Assembly: GCF_005405185.1 (NCBI RefSeq)
Contig: NZ_BJDO01000007.1
Span: 8,871 to 72,870, forward strand
Direction of reading: 5' to 3'
From: Secundilactobacillus hailunensis
Lineage (GTDB): Bacteria; Bacillota; Bacilli; Lactobacillales; Lactobacillaceae
Length of the DNA stretch: 64,000 nt
Shown here: positions 38,692 through 47,470 of the stretch, in pieces
Position numbering within the stretch: position 1 is the stretch's first letter
Layout: the number at the start of each line of letters is the position of its first letter
The notes under the pieces: generated by a model
Seen by the model: the letters and a program-made list of their open reading frames with translations, nothing else
Database searches by the model: none
What the model was told of the DNA's origin: nothing
Position numbers and translations under genes: made by a program

Positions 38692-39172
38692 TTTAAATTA
38701 AAGATTAATTGAATGAAGGGAATAGGTATGCGATTAAATTTGCACAGTAGTCAACGCTAGGGGAGCGAGAGACATTACCGAATGAGGAAACAAACCAATA
38801 AGAGAAAAGGCGAGTAATATCAGTTGTGAAGATCTTACTTTAAATTTAAATAGCTTTTAAACATAGTCGAATTTATAATATATTTCAACTATGCTTAAAA
38901 ATGGTATAGATAAATCACTTAAGAACAATCTCTTCACAAAGTCAGTAATTATTTTAAAAGATACCATAGTTAATCCATAAAAATTATGTTCATCGTATCA
39001 CAGTAACACTAACAATCCCTTTTTATATTTAAAAAATTAGTTTTTCTCTAAAAAAATTTACAAAAAGGGTTGATTATACAAACCAATTTTAGTAAACTCT
39101 TAATTGTACTTTCTTTCGAGCTACATTTCTCAACTACAACTACAGATGTCGGTCCACTACACCCGGCATCAC
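38692..39172. other. Long AT-rich region with no recognisable gene
   Basis: No frame above about 30 codons with a ribosome binding site is visible on either strand. A ten-codon frame at 38728 after AAGGGAATAGG is too short to support. Before the IS jumped in, this DNA was the upstream region of the secreted-protein pair. Confidence 0.55.
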
Positions 39173-39223
39173 AAAAGAGCGATGAACAGCCTCTTCCATA
39201 ACGGAGGTGTTCATCGCTCTTTT
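39173..39223 (-). terminator. Terminator of the SDR gene
   Basis: A 16-bp perfect stem (AAAAGAGCGATGAACA with its complement) with a further inner pairing (CCTC/GAGG), ending in T residues on the minus strand. Confidence 0.85.
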
Positions 39224-39238
39224 ATTGGCTGAAAAAGG

Positions 39239-39973
39239 TTAAATGATCTGCGTAGATGGGCGCAGCAATACTTCATTAACGGCAACATTTGCGGGTTGGT
39301 CAATGGCGTAAGCCACCGCATTGGCGATATCTGCAGCGTTTAGACCGGTTTCCTTTTCTGACTTTTCGGTTTGAGCACGTTGCTTAGGATCGCTAATGGT
39401 GCTAAATAGTTCAGTATTGACAACTCCAGGTGAAATCATAGTTGTTTTGATGTGGTTAGCGACTTGTTCTTGACGCAGACCATCCATGATTGCTTGAATG
39501 GCATATTTAGTACCAGCATAGACGGCTGTTCCGGGATGGACGACGTGGCCAGCCACTGAATCGGTTGTGATGATTTGGCCGCTCTGCTGTTTGATCATTA
39601 CGGGCAGGACCGCTGCAATGCCATACAGCACACCCTTAATGTTAACGTCGATCATCCGATCCCATTTATCTACCTTGAGGTCGGCCATTTTTGAAATCGG
39701 CATTAAACCGGCGTTGTTATATAAAACATCAACACGTTGGAAATTATCGGTTGCTAATTTAATGAGGCTATTAACACTTTCGCGGTCAGTGACGTCTGTT
39801 TCCTGAAACAAAACATGGCCTGCAGGAAATTCATTTGCAATTTTCTTTAAGCGTTCGACACGACGCGCACCAATGACTACTTTAGCACCGGATTGCGCTA
39901 ATTTTTCGGCGGTGGCTCGGCCAATGCCACTAGAGGCACCAGTAATCACAACGACTTTATTTTTGATTGTCAA
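39239..39973 (-). CDS. Short-chain dehydrogenase/reductase
   Basis: A 244-residue classical SDR with cofactor loop TGASSGIG (about 11-18), NNAG (about 87-90), catalytic Ser (DSVAGH), Tyr and Lys in YAGTK. Arg residues after the second strand (GARRVERLK) suggest NADP(H). Closest in style to YdfG/clavaldehyde-type oxidoreductases; substrate unknown. The start is TTG with AAAGGAAG upstream. Faces the alcohol dehydrogenase gene divergently. Confidence 0.88.
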   Translation of the reverse strand: MTIKNKVVVITGASSGIGRATAEKLAQSGAKVVIGARRVERLKKIANEFPAGHVLFQETDVTDRESVNSLIKLATDNFQRVDVLYNNAGLMPISKMADLKVDKWDRMIDVNIKGVLYGIAAVLPVMIKQQSGQIITTDSVAGHVVHPGTAVYAGTKYAIQAIMDGLRQEQVANHIKTTMISPGVVNTELFSTISDPKQRAQTEKSEKETGLNAADIANAVAYAIDQPANVAVNEVLLRPSTQII

Positions 39974-40140
39974 GATCTCAGCTTCCTTTCAATTTTCAGG
40001 ATTATTTTACCACTTTTTCAGCTTAGAAATTTAGGGGCAAATAGTGCCTTGACTTCGTCTATACTCTAACTGCTATACTGAATTTGTATTTTCAATGGTT
40101 CGCTATATGAACCAAGTATGTTTTGAAAGGGGCAATTTTT

Positions 40141-40971
40141 ATGAAAACAACAATCTTTGAAAAGGCTGGTCAAGTCGCTATTGAAGAGGTGGCTAAGCCG
40201 ACAATTCAAGCCGACGATGACGCGATTATTAAAGTCGTTAGAACCTGTGTCTGCGGTTCTGATCTATGGGCTTATCGCGGATTAGAAGATAAGGATGACT
40301 ATTCAGCTAATTCTGGGCATGAAGCGATTGGTATCGTGGATTCAGTCGGCAGTGCCATTACTACGGTTAAGCCGGGTGATTTTGTGATTGCACCGTTTAC
40401 TCACGGCTGCGGCCACTGTGCGGCCTGTTTAGCCGGCTTTGATGGTGATTGCCAGAGCCATGACGATAACTTTAGTTCGGCCGTTCAATCGGAATACGTT
40501 CGGTTTCAGCACGCTGACTGGGCGTTAGTTAAGGTACCGGGTCAGCCAGCTGATTATAGTGATAAAATGTTGAATTCCCTATTAAGCCTGGCTGATGTGA
40601 TGGCAACTGGTTACCATGCCACTCGCGTTGCCAACGTGACGACTGGTGACACGGTGGTCGTTGTGGGTGACGGTGCGGTTGGTCTGTGCGGTGTGATTGC
40701 AGCTAAGATGCGTGGGGCTAAGCGCATTATCGCCATGAGTCGCCATGAGGATCGCCAAAAATTAGCGCGTGAATTTGGAGCTACCGATATCATTGCTGGC
40801 GGTCCAGCTTCAGTAACCACGTATGACAAGCAGGTCTTATTGAAGGCGGTATTAGATGGTGATATTCATCCGGGTAAAGTCTTTACGAAGGCGTTTAAGC
40901 TAGATGATATCAATGCTGCCTATCAGGCAATGGCTAAGCGAGAAGCAATCAAATCGCTGATCATTGTTTAA
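40141..40971 (+). CDS. Zinc-dependent alcohol dehydrogenase with internal deletion
   Basis: 276 residues, where this family is about 345-350. Catalytic-zinc residues (CVCGSDLW, GHEAIG), the four structural-zinc cysteines (CGHCAACLAGFDGDC) and the Rossmann GDGAVGL start are present. After GATDII the chain jumps straight to GGPASVTTYDKQVLLKAVLDG, so roughly 70 residues of the cofactor domain are missing in frame. The C-terminus is normal (AMAKREAIKSLII). The product is unlikely to bind NAD(P) properly, so this is probably a non-functional gene. Start ATG 40141 follows GAAAGGGG. Confidence 0.82.
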   Translation: MKTTIFEKAGQVAIEEVAKPTIQADDDAIIKVVRTCVCGSDLWAYRGLEDKDDYSANSGHEAIGIVDSVGSAITTVKPGDFVIAPFTHGCGHCAACLAGFDGDCQSHDDNFSSAVQSEYVRFQHADWALVKVPGQPADYSDKMLNSLLSLADVMATGYHATRVANVTTGDTVVVVGDGAVGLCGVIAAKMRGAKRIIAMSRHEDRQKLAREFGATDIIAGGPASVTTYDKQVLLKAVLDGDIHPGKVFTKAFKLDDINAAYQAMAKREAIKSLIIV

Positions 40972-40984
40972 TTGAATGATTGAC

Positions 40985-41021
40985 TAAGTCCACGAGCAAA
41001 TCAATTCCCGTGGACTTTTTG
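40985..41021 (+). terminator. Terminator after the alcohol dehydrogenase
   Basis: AAGTCCACG pairs perfectly with CGTGGACTT, followed by TTTGTTTT. Confidence 0.85.
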
Positions 41022-41688
41022 TTTTGATTTTGCGAATAAAAAGTTATGTATACTTAAAAACTATTTTAATAATTAAAATATTAATGTATAATAATTAAGT
41101 ACTAAAAAATTAAGGAGGTCGGTTTATACTTTGAGGAATGGTAAAACGAACAAGTAGTACCATTCGCTGTAATCTGCTGATGGGGGTAAGTTATCGGCAG
41201 AAATTGATATTACTGTTTTAAAGAGGGGACGATGCTGAATCTGGTGGACCAATAATGGTTGAGTACACGTGTCAGGTGATTGATCAGTTTTAACCATTGT
41301 TGAGCTTTCCATTACTTATTGATGTCTGTCATCTTAATGTCAAGTTTGATTGCGATGTGATTGCAAGTCATGGCAGCTAAACTTGGCATCGTGAGTCAGA
41401 GGGATCTGGTCCAAGCCATTCGAACACGGACGCGTGAATCATGAGCGGATCGTGCTTTATTACAAAGGTGGTTTGCCTTATCCTGACTGGGCGGACATTC
41501 TTATTTGAACGGTCTATGATTTGTACCATGGTAACAACGTTTTGAAAGTAAACTAAAGTTAAAGGCATGAGACTAAGAGAGACTTATGTTTTCACGTATT
41601 TTAATCGCTGGTCATGTATCTGAATTGATATTCGATGCAGACTAGCGAGCATGAAGATTATTAGTTTATCAAGAAGGAAACTGATTAG
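41022..41688. pseudogene. Degenerate region, probable gene remnant
   Basis: An AT-rich promoter-like stretch (TATAAT near 41087) and a strong AAGGAGG at 41113 lead into frames that break quickly: TTG at 41132 stops after eight codons, and ATG GTA at 41138 after 27. Base composition from 41130 to 41580 looks coding-like with frame shifts. I cannot name the ancestor. It may be a decayed gene linked to the TetR regulator next to it. Confidence 0.35.
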
Positions 41689-42294
41689 ATGACTAAGGAA
41701 AATACATTTTCAAAAAGTCAATTTATCACTGTTTCTAAGACATTATTTGCGACTCAAGGGTATACTGGCACCACTACCAGAGAGATCATTCAAGGGGTGG
41801 GCGGTGCTGCTAAAGGATTACTGTATTATTATTTTCCTAAGGGCAAACGGGAAATTTTAGGCTGTATCTTAAAGCGAAATGGTCTTGAAAGATTAGGTAA
41901 CCTTGAAGTTGATTTCAGCCAGAGTTCAACACCGGCTGAACTGGAAACAGCATTAATGACAACTTTTAAGCAAATTGAAGTTATTTTTCAGAATCAGGCG
42001 ATTTATCAATTATTTGTAATTACTGTCAGGGAGCGGTTATTACTGACGGCTCAAGAAGCAAGCCTAGTTACTCAGGCGTGGCAGCAGCTCAGTGAGAATT
42101 TAGGTGTTGCCCTGAGCAACTGTCCAGTGAGTTCAAACTTGAAAACGGAGACTTGTGACGTATTGGGGCAAATTATCGTTTCCATTTTTCAAAAAGCGAT
42201 TAATGATGCGCTGTTGATCAGCAATAAGCAGCAACTAAGTGATCAACTGTATGGTCAGATTCAAACGGAAATTCACTATTTACTTAGTGCCTGA
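41689..42294 (+). CDS. TetR family transcriptional regulator
   Basis: 201 residues. The N-terminal helix-turn-helix is typical (SKTLFATQGYTGTTTREIIQGVGGAAKGLLYYYFPKGKREIL, about 14-56); the rest is a helical ligand-binding domain. Such repressors usually control adjacent oxidoreductases or efflux pumps; the truncated dehydrogenase, the remnant to its left, or the MFS pump to its right are possible targets. AGAAGGAAA precedes the ATG. Confidence 0.88.
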   Translation: MTKENTFSKSQFITVSKTLFATQGYTGTTTREIIQGVGGAAKGLLYYYFPKGKREILGCILKRNGLERLGNLEVDFSQSSTPAELETALMTTFKQIEVIFQNQAIYQLFVITVRERLLLTAQEASLVTQAWQQLSENLGVALSNCPVSSNLKTETCDVLGQIIVSIFQKAINDALLISNKQQLSDQLYGQIQTEIHYLLSA

Positions 42295-42301
42295 TTAAAT
42301 G

Positions 42302-42346
42302 AAGCGGCCGACTAATGCCGATGTTTCGGTGTTAGTCGGCCGCTTT
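42302..42346. terminator. Strong bidirectional terminator
   Basis: AAGCGGCCGACTAA and TTAGTCGGCCGCTT pair perfectly with an inner GCCGA/TCGGT stem. It lies between tetR and the convergent aldo/keto reductase remnant. Confidence 0.88.
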
Positions 42347-42368
42347 ACTTTTAATGGAATCAATCAAA

Positions 42369-42610
42369 TTACTTCTTCACGTTTTGTTCCCAACTGGCAC
42401 GAGTATCAACGTGTGCTTGATCAGCTAACGATTCAAGGGCGTGCATTTCATCGTCAGTTAGCGTCAGTGAAATAGCGCGCTTCGTGCCCGCAATATAGTG
42501 CTGTTTAGTGACGCCGATAATTGGCGTTGTGTGTTTTTGAATCGCCCAAGCAGTGGCAATGTCGGCGACAGTATGGTGAAAACCTGTTGGAAATGCAAAT
42601 GACTGGTTTA
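42369..42610 (-). pseudogene. 3' remnant of an aldo/keto reductase gene
   Basis: The minus strand reads FHHTVADIATAWAIQKHT, then TPIIGVTKQHYIAGTKRA and LTDDEMHALESLADQAHVDT to a stop at 42369. This is the C-terminal third of an aldo/keto reductase of the YqkF/IolS type (NADP-binding end). Upstream the frame stays open but is no longer recognisable, lacks a start and runs into the MFS gene region, so the catalytic Asp-Tyr-Lys-His part is gone. Confidence 0.8.
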
Positions 42611-42744
42611 AGCCATCCCAGTTCGGAAGCTTATTTGAGTAAAAAAATAGGGGTTGAGTTATACTGCCATTAACTAGATTGACGTCTAAATGGGGTTTAG
42701 GCTGCTGGTGATGGTGTGAAATGGAAGAGACGGGGGAATTGACG

Positions 42745-43944
42745 ATGAAGAAGAATCAGTTGCGGGCCATCGTCTTTACGATGGTGACCTTTCTATTAGG
42801 CTGCAATGAGTTCATGGTAGTGGGGATATTATCGGAAATTGCGCATCAGTTGAACGTTTCGCTAACGGCAGTCGGTTCCCTGATCACAGTGTTTGCGATT
42901 GTCTACGCGGTGAGTACGCCCGTTATTACCATTCTCACCAGCAAATATAGCCGGTATAAAACGTTGCTGGTGCTGATGGGTATCTGGTGGATCGGTAATA
43001 CCTTAAGCGCCTTAGCACCGAATTATGGCTGGATGCTGATTTCACGGATGCTGGCCGCTAGTGTGGCTGGTGCCATTATTTCCTTACTGATGGCGCTGAC
43101 GTCCGCAATAGCAGCCAAGGAAAAACGGGCTGGTCTGGTAGCCTGGATCTTTGCCGGCTACAGTATTGCATCAGTTTTTGGGGTCCCCATTGGTACGATG
43201 ATCAGTTTCCAATCCACATGGCGGGCAGCTTTTCTGCTGATTTCAGGACTCACGCTTTTGCCATATGGTCTATTAGTCTGGTTACTGCCAAGACACGTCC
43301 GGCAAGTCACCGGAACGGTTTTTGAACAGTTAACCTTGTTTCGTGATCGTCGCGTTCAGATTGGAATTTTGCTAGCGCTCTTTACCGCTGCGACCATGTA
43401 CGGTTACTACACTTATCTGCGACCGTTATTAACCAGTGGGTTGGGGTTTCATCGTAGTAATTTGAACGTGCTTTTATTTGCTATTGGGCTGATGAGCATC
43501 GTCTCGAATCGGTGGTCGGGTCATTTAGCCAAACACGGCGGACTAGCGCAATTGCCCAAATACTACGTGGCGGATCTGGTGATTTTAATGCTGCTGCCAG
43601 AGACACTGAATCATGAAGCAGTGGGCTTTGGTGCACTCCTGATCTTAACCATGATCGTCACGTTGCTCAGTGCGCCCTTACAAGTCTATCTTTTGGAGAT
43701 TGCGGAAAATGATTATCCGCAAGCGCTGGTACTAGCCTCCTCGTTAAGCTCCATTTTCTTTAATTTTGGGATCTCCTTGGGCTCGGCAACGGCTTCCGTG
43801 ATGTTTGATGTGATGGGGTTAAAGGATCTTAGTTTAGGTTCGGCCATCTATGCCGTGATTTCATTGACCCTGATTATTACATTAAACCGGCTGATTAAAA
43901 AGCGGCCTGATCAAGTTAAAGTTAAGCAGATAGACAAAAAGTGA
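42745..43944 (+). CDS. MFS transporter, DHA1/AraJ-like drug or sugar efflux
   Basis: About 399 residues and 12 predicted membrane helices. The opening TFLLGCNEFMVVGILSEIA matches the GxxEFxxxGxLPxIA motif of the AraJ/SotB efflux branch. The ATG at 42745 follows GGGGGAATT; an upstream ATG at 42721 has no site. Substrate cannot be read. It is followed by a terminator that overlaps its stop codon. It may be a TetR target, inference only. Confidence 0.85.
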   Translation: MKKNQLRAIVFTMVTFLLGCNEFMVVGILSEIAHQLNVSLTAVGSLITVFAIVYAVSTPVITILTSKYSRYKTLLVLMGIWWIGNTLSALAPNYGWMLISRMLAASVAGAIISLLMALTSAIAAKEKRAGLVAWIFAGYSIASVFGVPIGTMISFQSTWRAAFLLISGLTLLPYGLLVWLLPRHVRQVTGTVFEQLTLFRDRRVQIGILLALFTAATMYGYYTYLRPLLTSGLGFHRSNLNVLLFAIGLMSIVSNRWSGHLAKHGGLAQLPKYYVADLVILMLLPETLNHEAVGFGALLILTMIVTLLSAPLQVYLLEIAENDYPQALVLASSLSSIFFNFGISLGSATASVMFDVMGLKDLSLGSAIYAVISLTLIITLNRLIKKRPDQVKVKQIDKK

Positions 43945-43982
43945 TTCATCAGTAGGTTAATACTGGTGAAATCACTTTTTTA
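43936..43982. terminator. Bidirectional terminator between MFS and GH25 genes
   Basis: AAAAAGTGATTCATCAGTA pairs with TACTGGTGAAATCACTTTTT around a short loop with small mismatches. Confidence 0.85.
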
Positions 43983-43991
43983 ATGTGTATT

Positions 43992-44690
43992 TTAATTGTT
44001 GACGCTAGCGTTTGAGGTACCGCCGATCCACCAATCCAATGGTTTCTTGGAATTGAGAATGCTGCTGGCATCAACGTGCTTTTTTAGTGCTGGGAAATAC
44101 TTGTGATTTGAAAACTGCCAGAGGTCAGTTTGAATCGTTGGTTTCTTACTGTAGTTAGCGATCCATTGCGCATCGAACTTTTTACGAGCTTGGTTAGCGT
44201 AGCTGGTGGCAAATGATTGGTAAGAATAAAAGACGAGTTTCTTATTAGTTAAATGGTTCATTTCGTTATACCAAGCTTCAACGGCAGCGTTTGATTGGCT
44301 CTTGCTGGTGTGCAGTGCCTCGTAGTCCAGCACAAAGAACTGAGCGTTAGGGTTAGCTCTTTGGTAGAAAGCCTTGGCTTCTGCTTTAGCCCGAGCCGGA
44401 CTGCTGAAAGTGGCAAAATCATATTCACCAAACGGAATGCCATACTTTGTGTAAAGGGCAGTGTTGTGTGATGCATAACGGTCAACGTGGCCAATACCAT
44501 ACTGTCGCCGGTTAATGACAAAGGCGACCTGAGATTTTAAGCTAGCCACCTGTTTATCGGTCAATTTACCTTGCCATTCGGAAATGTCAGGAATAGCGGT
44601 TGCTTTGGCGTGTGCGGCTGTGCCACCTAAAGTCACCAAAGTCATTAAAGGTAATATGAGGAGAAGCAGATATTTAGTCCATTTTTTCAA
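43992..44690 (-). CDS. Secreted GH25 family lysozyme/muramidase
   Basis: 232 residues with a signal peptide (8-28, AHA cleavage) and a single GH25 barrel. PDISEWQG supplies Asp35, and FVLDYEA the Asp122/Glu124 catalytic pair. GH25 enzymes cut the MurNAc-GlcNAc bond. There is no wall-binding repeat. Start is TTG at 44690 with TAGGAG upstream. Some substitutions (FVINRRQYG where many have VK.TEG) indicate a divergent branch, so activity is likely but not certain. Confidence 0.85.
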   Translation of the reverse strand: MKKWTKYLLLLILPLMTLVTLGGTAAHAKATAIPDISEWQGKLTDKQVASLKSQVAFVINRRQYGIGHVDRYASHNTALYTKYGIPFGEYDFATFSSPARAKAEAKAFYQRANPNAQFFVLDYEALHTSKSQSNAAVEAWYNEMNHLTNKKLVFYSYQSFATSYANQARKKFDAQWIANYSKKPTIQTDLWQFSNHKYFPALKKHVDASSILNSKKPLDWWIGGTSNASVNN

Positions 44691-44905
44691 AGTTAGCACT
44701 CCTAATCGTAAGCGATGAGTAAAAGTAATTTTTTCAACGAGTTCTAACATACGTGCTTTCAAGGGTAATAGCAAGGGCACTAAATTGATGGTATCGTGCT
44801 GAGAGTGGCTGTATCAGTATTTATAGCTGTTATTTCATTTATGTTATCGTTTGATGTCAAAATACAACTTTTAGAAATAAAAGTCATCATTCCTTTTTAA
44901 TATGC

Positions 44906-44920
44906 TATATGTGACATATA
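44906..44920 (+). promoter_or_regulatory. Perfect 7-1-7 inverted repeat overlapping the cadD -10
   Basis: TATATGTGACATATA overlaps TATAAT (44917-44922), the likely -10 of the cadD transcript. Position suits an operator for the downstream ArsR-type sensor. Confidence 0.55.
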
Positions 44921-44952
44921 ATATATTTGCAGTAAAAGAGGAGGAGCAATTT

Positions 44953-45516
44953 TTGAATTATTGGGTATTAGCGTTAACGTTTTTAAGTGTGAACCTGGAT
45001 TTCTTCTTCATGCTGATTTTCCTATTAAAAAAGTATCAGGTCGTTAAAGTGATGATTGGCTACTTGTTAGGGAACATGATCTTACTTATTTTAAGTTATA
45101 TTGTGGGTAAGGCGCTGCTGGTGTTTTTACCAGAATGGTTATTAGGAGTATTAGGGTTTCTGCCGATCTACTTGGCGTTCCATGATGATGACGATGAAGA
45201 TGGTGACAAGCACCATCGCTCACAGATTCTCAGTGTGACGCTGACGTACTTATCAGTCTGTGCCGGCTGTAACTTGTCGATTTTCTTACCAGTCCTCGTT
45301 GGGGAAAGCCTGACTCATTTTTTGATGACATTAGTGTTTATTGGTGCATTGACCATCTTGGTGGTCTTTGTGATCAAGCTGATTGCGGATGTACCAGTGA
45401 TCACCACTATTATGGGAAAATACGGCGAAAAATTGATGAAGGTCTGCTATATTCTAATCGGTCTGTGGGTGTTCTGGGACAGCGGCTTGATCAGTCACAT
45501 CATAGCTTTCTTCTAA
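44953..45516 (+). CDS. cadD: CadD family cation/cadmium resistance transporter
   Basis: 187 residues with five to six membrane helices; the family is related to LysE exporters. Motifs include the CAGCNLSIFLPVLV segment, with two Cys in the membrane region, and a cytoplasmic acidic/His loop (HDDDDEDGDKHH). CadD gives cadmium resistance in staphylococci, and some members move other cations. Start is TTG 44953 after AGGAGGAG. It is co-transcribed with an ArsR-type sensor 52 bases downstream. Confidence 0.85.
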   Translation: MNYWVLALTFLSVNLDFFFMLIFLLKKYQVVKVMIGYLLGNMILLILSYIVGKALLVFLPEWLLGVLGFLPIYLAFHDDDDEDGDKHHRSQILSVTLTYLSVCAGCNLSIFLPVLVGESLTHFLMTLVFIGALTILVVFVIKLIADVPVITTIMGKYGEKLMKVCYILIGLWVFWDSGLISHIIAFF

Positions 45517-45568
45517 CAGTTGTACCATAATAGAGGTACTGAATAGAAGTAAAGTTGAGGTGATCGGT

Positions 45569-45910
45569 TTGAAAGTGAGCAATGCACTTTTAGAAGAAGC
45601 CGTTAAAATCTATAAAGTTTTGAGTAATATTAACCGGATTAAGATCCTTTATTTTTTGGAAAACAACGAGGCGGATGTGTCCAGTATTGTGGCTCAAGTT
45701 GATCTGCCACAGCCCATGGTGTCCCATCAACTGGCAATCTTATACCGCTACCAGCTGGTGACGAAGAATAAGAAGAGCACCCACGTCTATTATTGTCTGG
45801 ATGATCCCCACATTTTAGAAATGGTGGACGCCATGCTGGGACACGTTGCTCATGAAATAAAGGGCGAACCGCATCCTTATGGGCATACGGAGCGACATTC
45901 TAAAAATTAA
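45569..45910 (+). CDS. ArsR/SmtB-type metal sensor with an alpha-5 site
   Basis: A 113-residue winged-helix repressor. DNA-binding helices are around VSSIVAQVDLPQPMVSHQLAIL (37-58). It lacks the CxC of CadC/ArsR-type Cys sensors but has Asp79-x-His81-x10-His92-x-x-His95, exactly the alpha-5 zinc/cobalt site of SmtB, CzrA and NmtR-type sensors, plus a His-rich tail (HPYGHTERH). It should sense Zn2+ or a similar borderline ion and de-repress cadD. Start TTG 45569, ten bases after GAGG. Confidence 0.88.
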   Translation: MKVSNALLEEAVKIYKVLSNINRIKILYFLENNEADVSSIVAQVDLPQPMVSHQLAILYRYQLVTKNKKSTHVYYCLDDPHILEMVDAMLGHVAHEIKGEPHPYGHTERHSKN

Positions 45911-45918
45911 GATCAATA

Positions 45919-45964
45919 AAAAACACAGGTTAATCAAATTTATCTGATCAACCTGTGTTTGTGT
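45919..45964. terminator. Bidirectional terminator after the metal-resistance operon
   Basis: AAACACAGGTTAATCA pairs with TGATCAACCTGTGTTT with one mismatch; runs of A and T on both sides. Confidence 0.9.
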
Positions 45965-46004
45965 TAACTTGAAATTTTGTTTTTAAGGAATATTAAAAGC
46001 AAAT

Positions 46005-47456
46005 TTATGAAGCATCACCAGTAGCTTTTGTGGCCTCTGTTTGTAGTCCAGTAGGGGTTACGGATGAAGTATTAGTGCCAGCACTTTCAGCTTCGAGCTT
46101 GGTTGCACGTTTATCCAAAATTTTACGACAATTTTTAAATTCATCTTCGGTATAATCGTAACCCTTCAGAACCCATAACCGAAGGAGTGAACCTAGAGCT
46201 GGCAAAATAGAAATAATAATAAATAGACCAGTCATGGTGCCAGAGGATTGAGCAGTGTTTGGTTGATAGCCGATAAACGATAGGATCAAACCGGTGGTTG
46301 CACCAGCGAAGGCAATGGCTAATTTGCTGGCAAAGGTTTGGCCGCCAAAGACAATGGCTTCACAACGTTTGCCAGTTTTAACTTCCGTATATTCAACGGT
46401 TTCAGCCAGCATTGCGGATGAAATAGGTCCCGTCATGCCATACAGACATTGAGTGATTGCTAATAGGATAAAGACTAGGGTGACATTCTTGTAACCAACA
46501 GCAAAGAAAATGACCCGGAAAATGATATCAGTAACCAATAAGAATCTGAGGATTTTAATTTTCTTGAAGTACTTTGTCAGGAAGGGAATCAGGAGATAAG
46601 TGATTGCACTGAGCGTTCCGATAACTCCGAAAACACTCATTAACTTAGAATTGGACATATCATACGTGAAGAAGTAAATGATGATGACATTGACCATTTC
46701 CATGAAAATTTTCAGTAGCATGGTAACCAGTAGTTTAAGCATATACTTGTTGGTCTTGACGGCTGTAATAATATCGTGGGTCGTAACTTTTTCGGCAGAT
46801 GCAGATGGCTTTACCCGTTCTTTGGTAAACCGGTAGCCAATTTGCATAAATACAAAACCGATGAGCATTAAAATTGTAATACTGATGAGGTAACTGGTTG
46901 CAGGAGTCGCGTTATTTTTAAAGTAGGCCAGCATAAATGGCAGAATAATTGCAATCATCCCGCCACCAGCAGAGACACCTAAACTAGCAGTGGTGACCAG
47001 GTTAGTCCGCTTACGACTGTCTTTTGTCATGACAGTTGACATTGACCAGAATGGAATATCAGAAAAGGCATAAGTTGTCCCCCATAAAATATATGAAGCG
47101 GCAGCATAGGCAATTTTCCCAGTCATGCTAACAGTCGGTGTAAAGAAGCACGCAATTGTTGAAACCACAATAAAGATGGGAGCAATCCGCATATATTTTC
47201 TAAATTTACCGTGGGTATTACGTCCTTTATCCATGAAACCAGAGACGATTGGATCGAAGACCGCATCCCATACACGTGCTAGTAAGAAGATTGCACTGGC
47301 AATAATGGAAGAGATCCCGACGACATCTGTGTAGTAAATTAAAATAAAACTACCAACAATACCGTAACTAAAACATTGACCAAAGCCGTATAGAAAGTAA
47401 GCCACAAACTCACTTGGTGCGACTTTTTCAGCGATTGAATTGACTTTATCTTTCAT
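46005..47456 (-). CDS. GPH/MelB family sugar:cation symporter
   Basis: 483 residues, 12 membrane helices. The SEFVAYFLYGFGQCFSYGIV opening, DAVFDPIVSGFMDKGRNTHGKFRKY loop and DIPFWSMSTVMTKD motif are typical of the GPH family (MelB, UidB, XynP). It imports glycosides or oligosaccharides with Na+ or H+. It begins 14 bases after the GH2 gene with a GGGGAG site, so both are one operon; the transported sugar is presumably the GH2 substrate. Confidence 0.93.
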   Translation of the reverse strand: MKDKVNSIAEKVAPSEFVAYFLYGFGQCFSYGIVGSFILIYYTDVVGISSIIASAIFLLARVWDAVFDPIVSGFMDKGRNTHGKFRKYMRIAPIFIVVSTIACFFTPTVSMTGKIAYAAASYILWGTTYAFSDIPFWSMSTVMTKDSRKRTNLVTTASLGVSAGGGMIAIILPFMLAYFKNNATPATSYLISITILMLIGFVFMQIGYRFTKERVKPSASAEKVTTHDIITAVKTNKYMLKLLVTMLLKIFMEMVNVIIIYFFTYDMSNSKLMSVFGVIGTLSAITYLLIPFLTKYFKKIKILRFLLVTDIIFRVIFFAVGYKNVTLVFILLAITQCLYGMTGPISSAMLAETVEYTEVKTGKRCEAIVFGGQTFASKLAIAFAGATTGLILSFIGYQPNTAQSSGTMTGLFIIISILPALGSLLRLWVLKGYDYTEDEFKNCRKILDKRATKLEAESAGTNTSSVTPTGLQTEATKATGDAS

Positions 47457-47470
47457 CTCAAACTCTCCCC

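Noticed and set aside
38728-38760. Ten-codon frame MRLNLHSSQR after an AAGGGAATAGG site
   Set aside because: Too short to support; no terminator or conserved feature.
45569-45910. Calling the ArsR protein CadC
   Set aside because: CadC needs an N-terminal Cys and CxC-type site; this protein has an alpha-5 His/Asp site instead.
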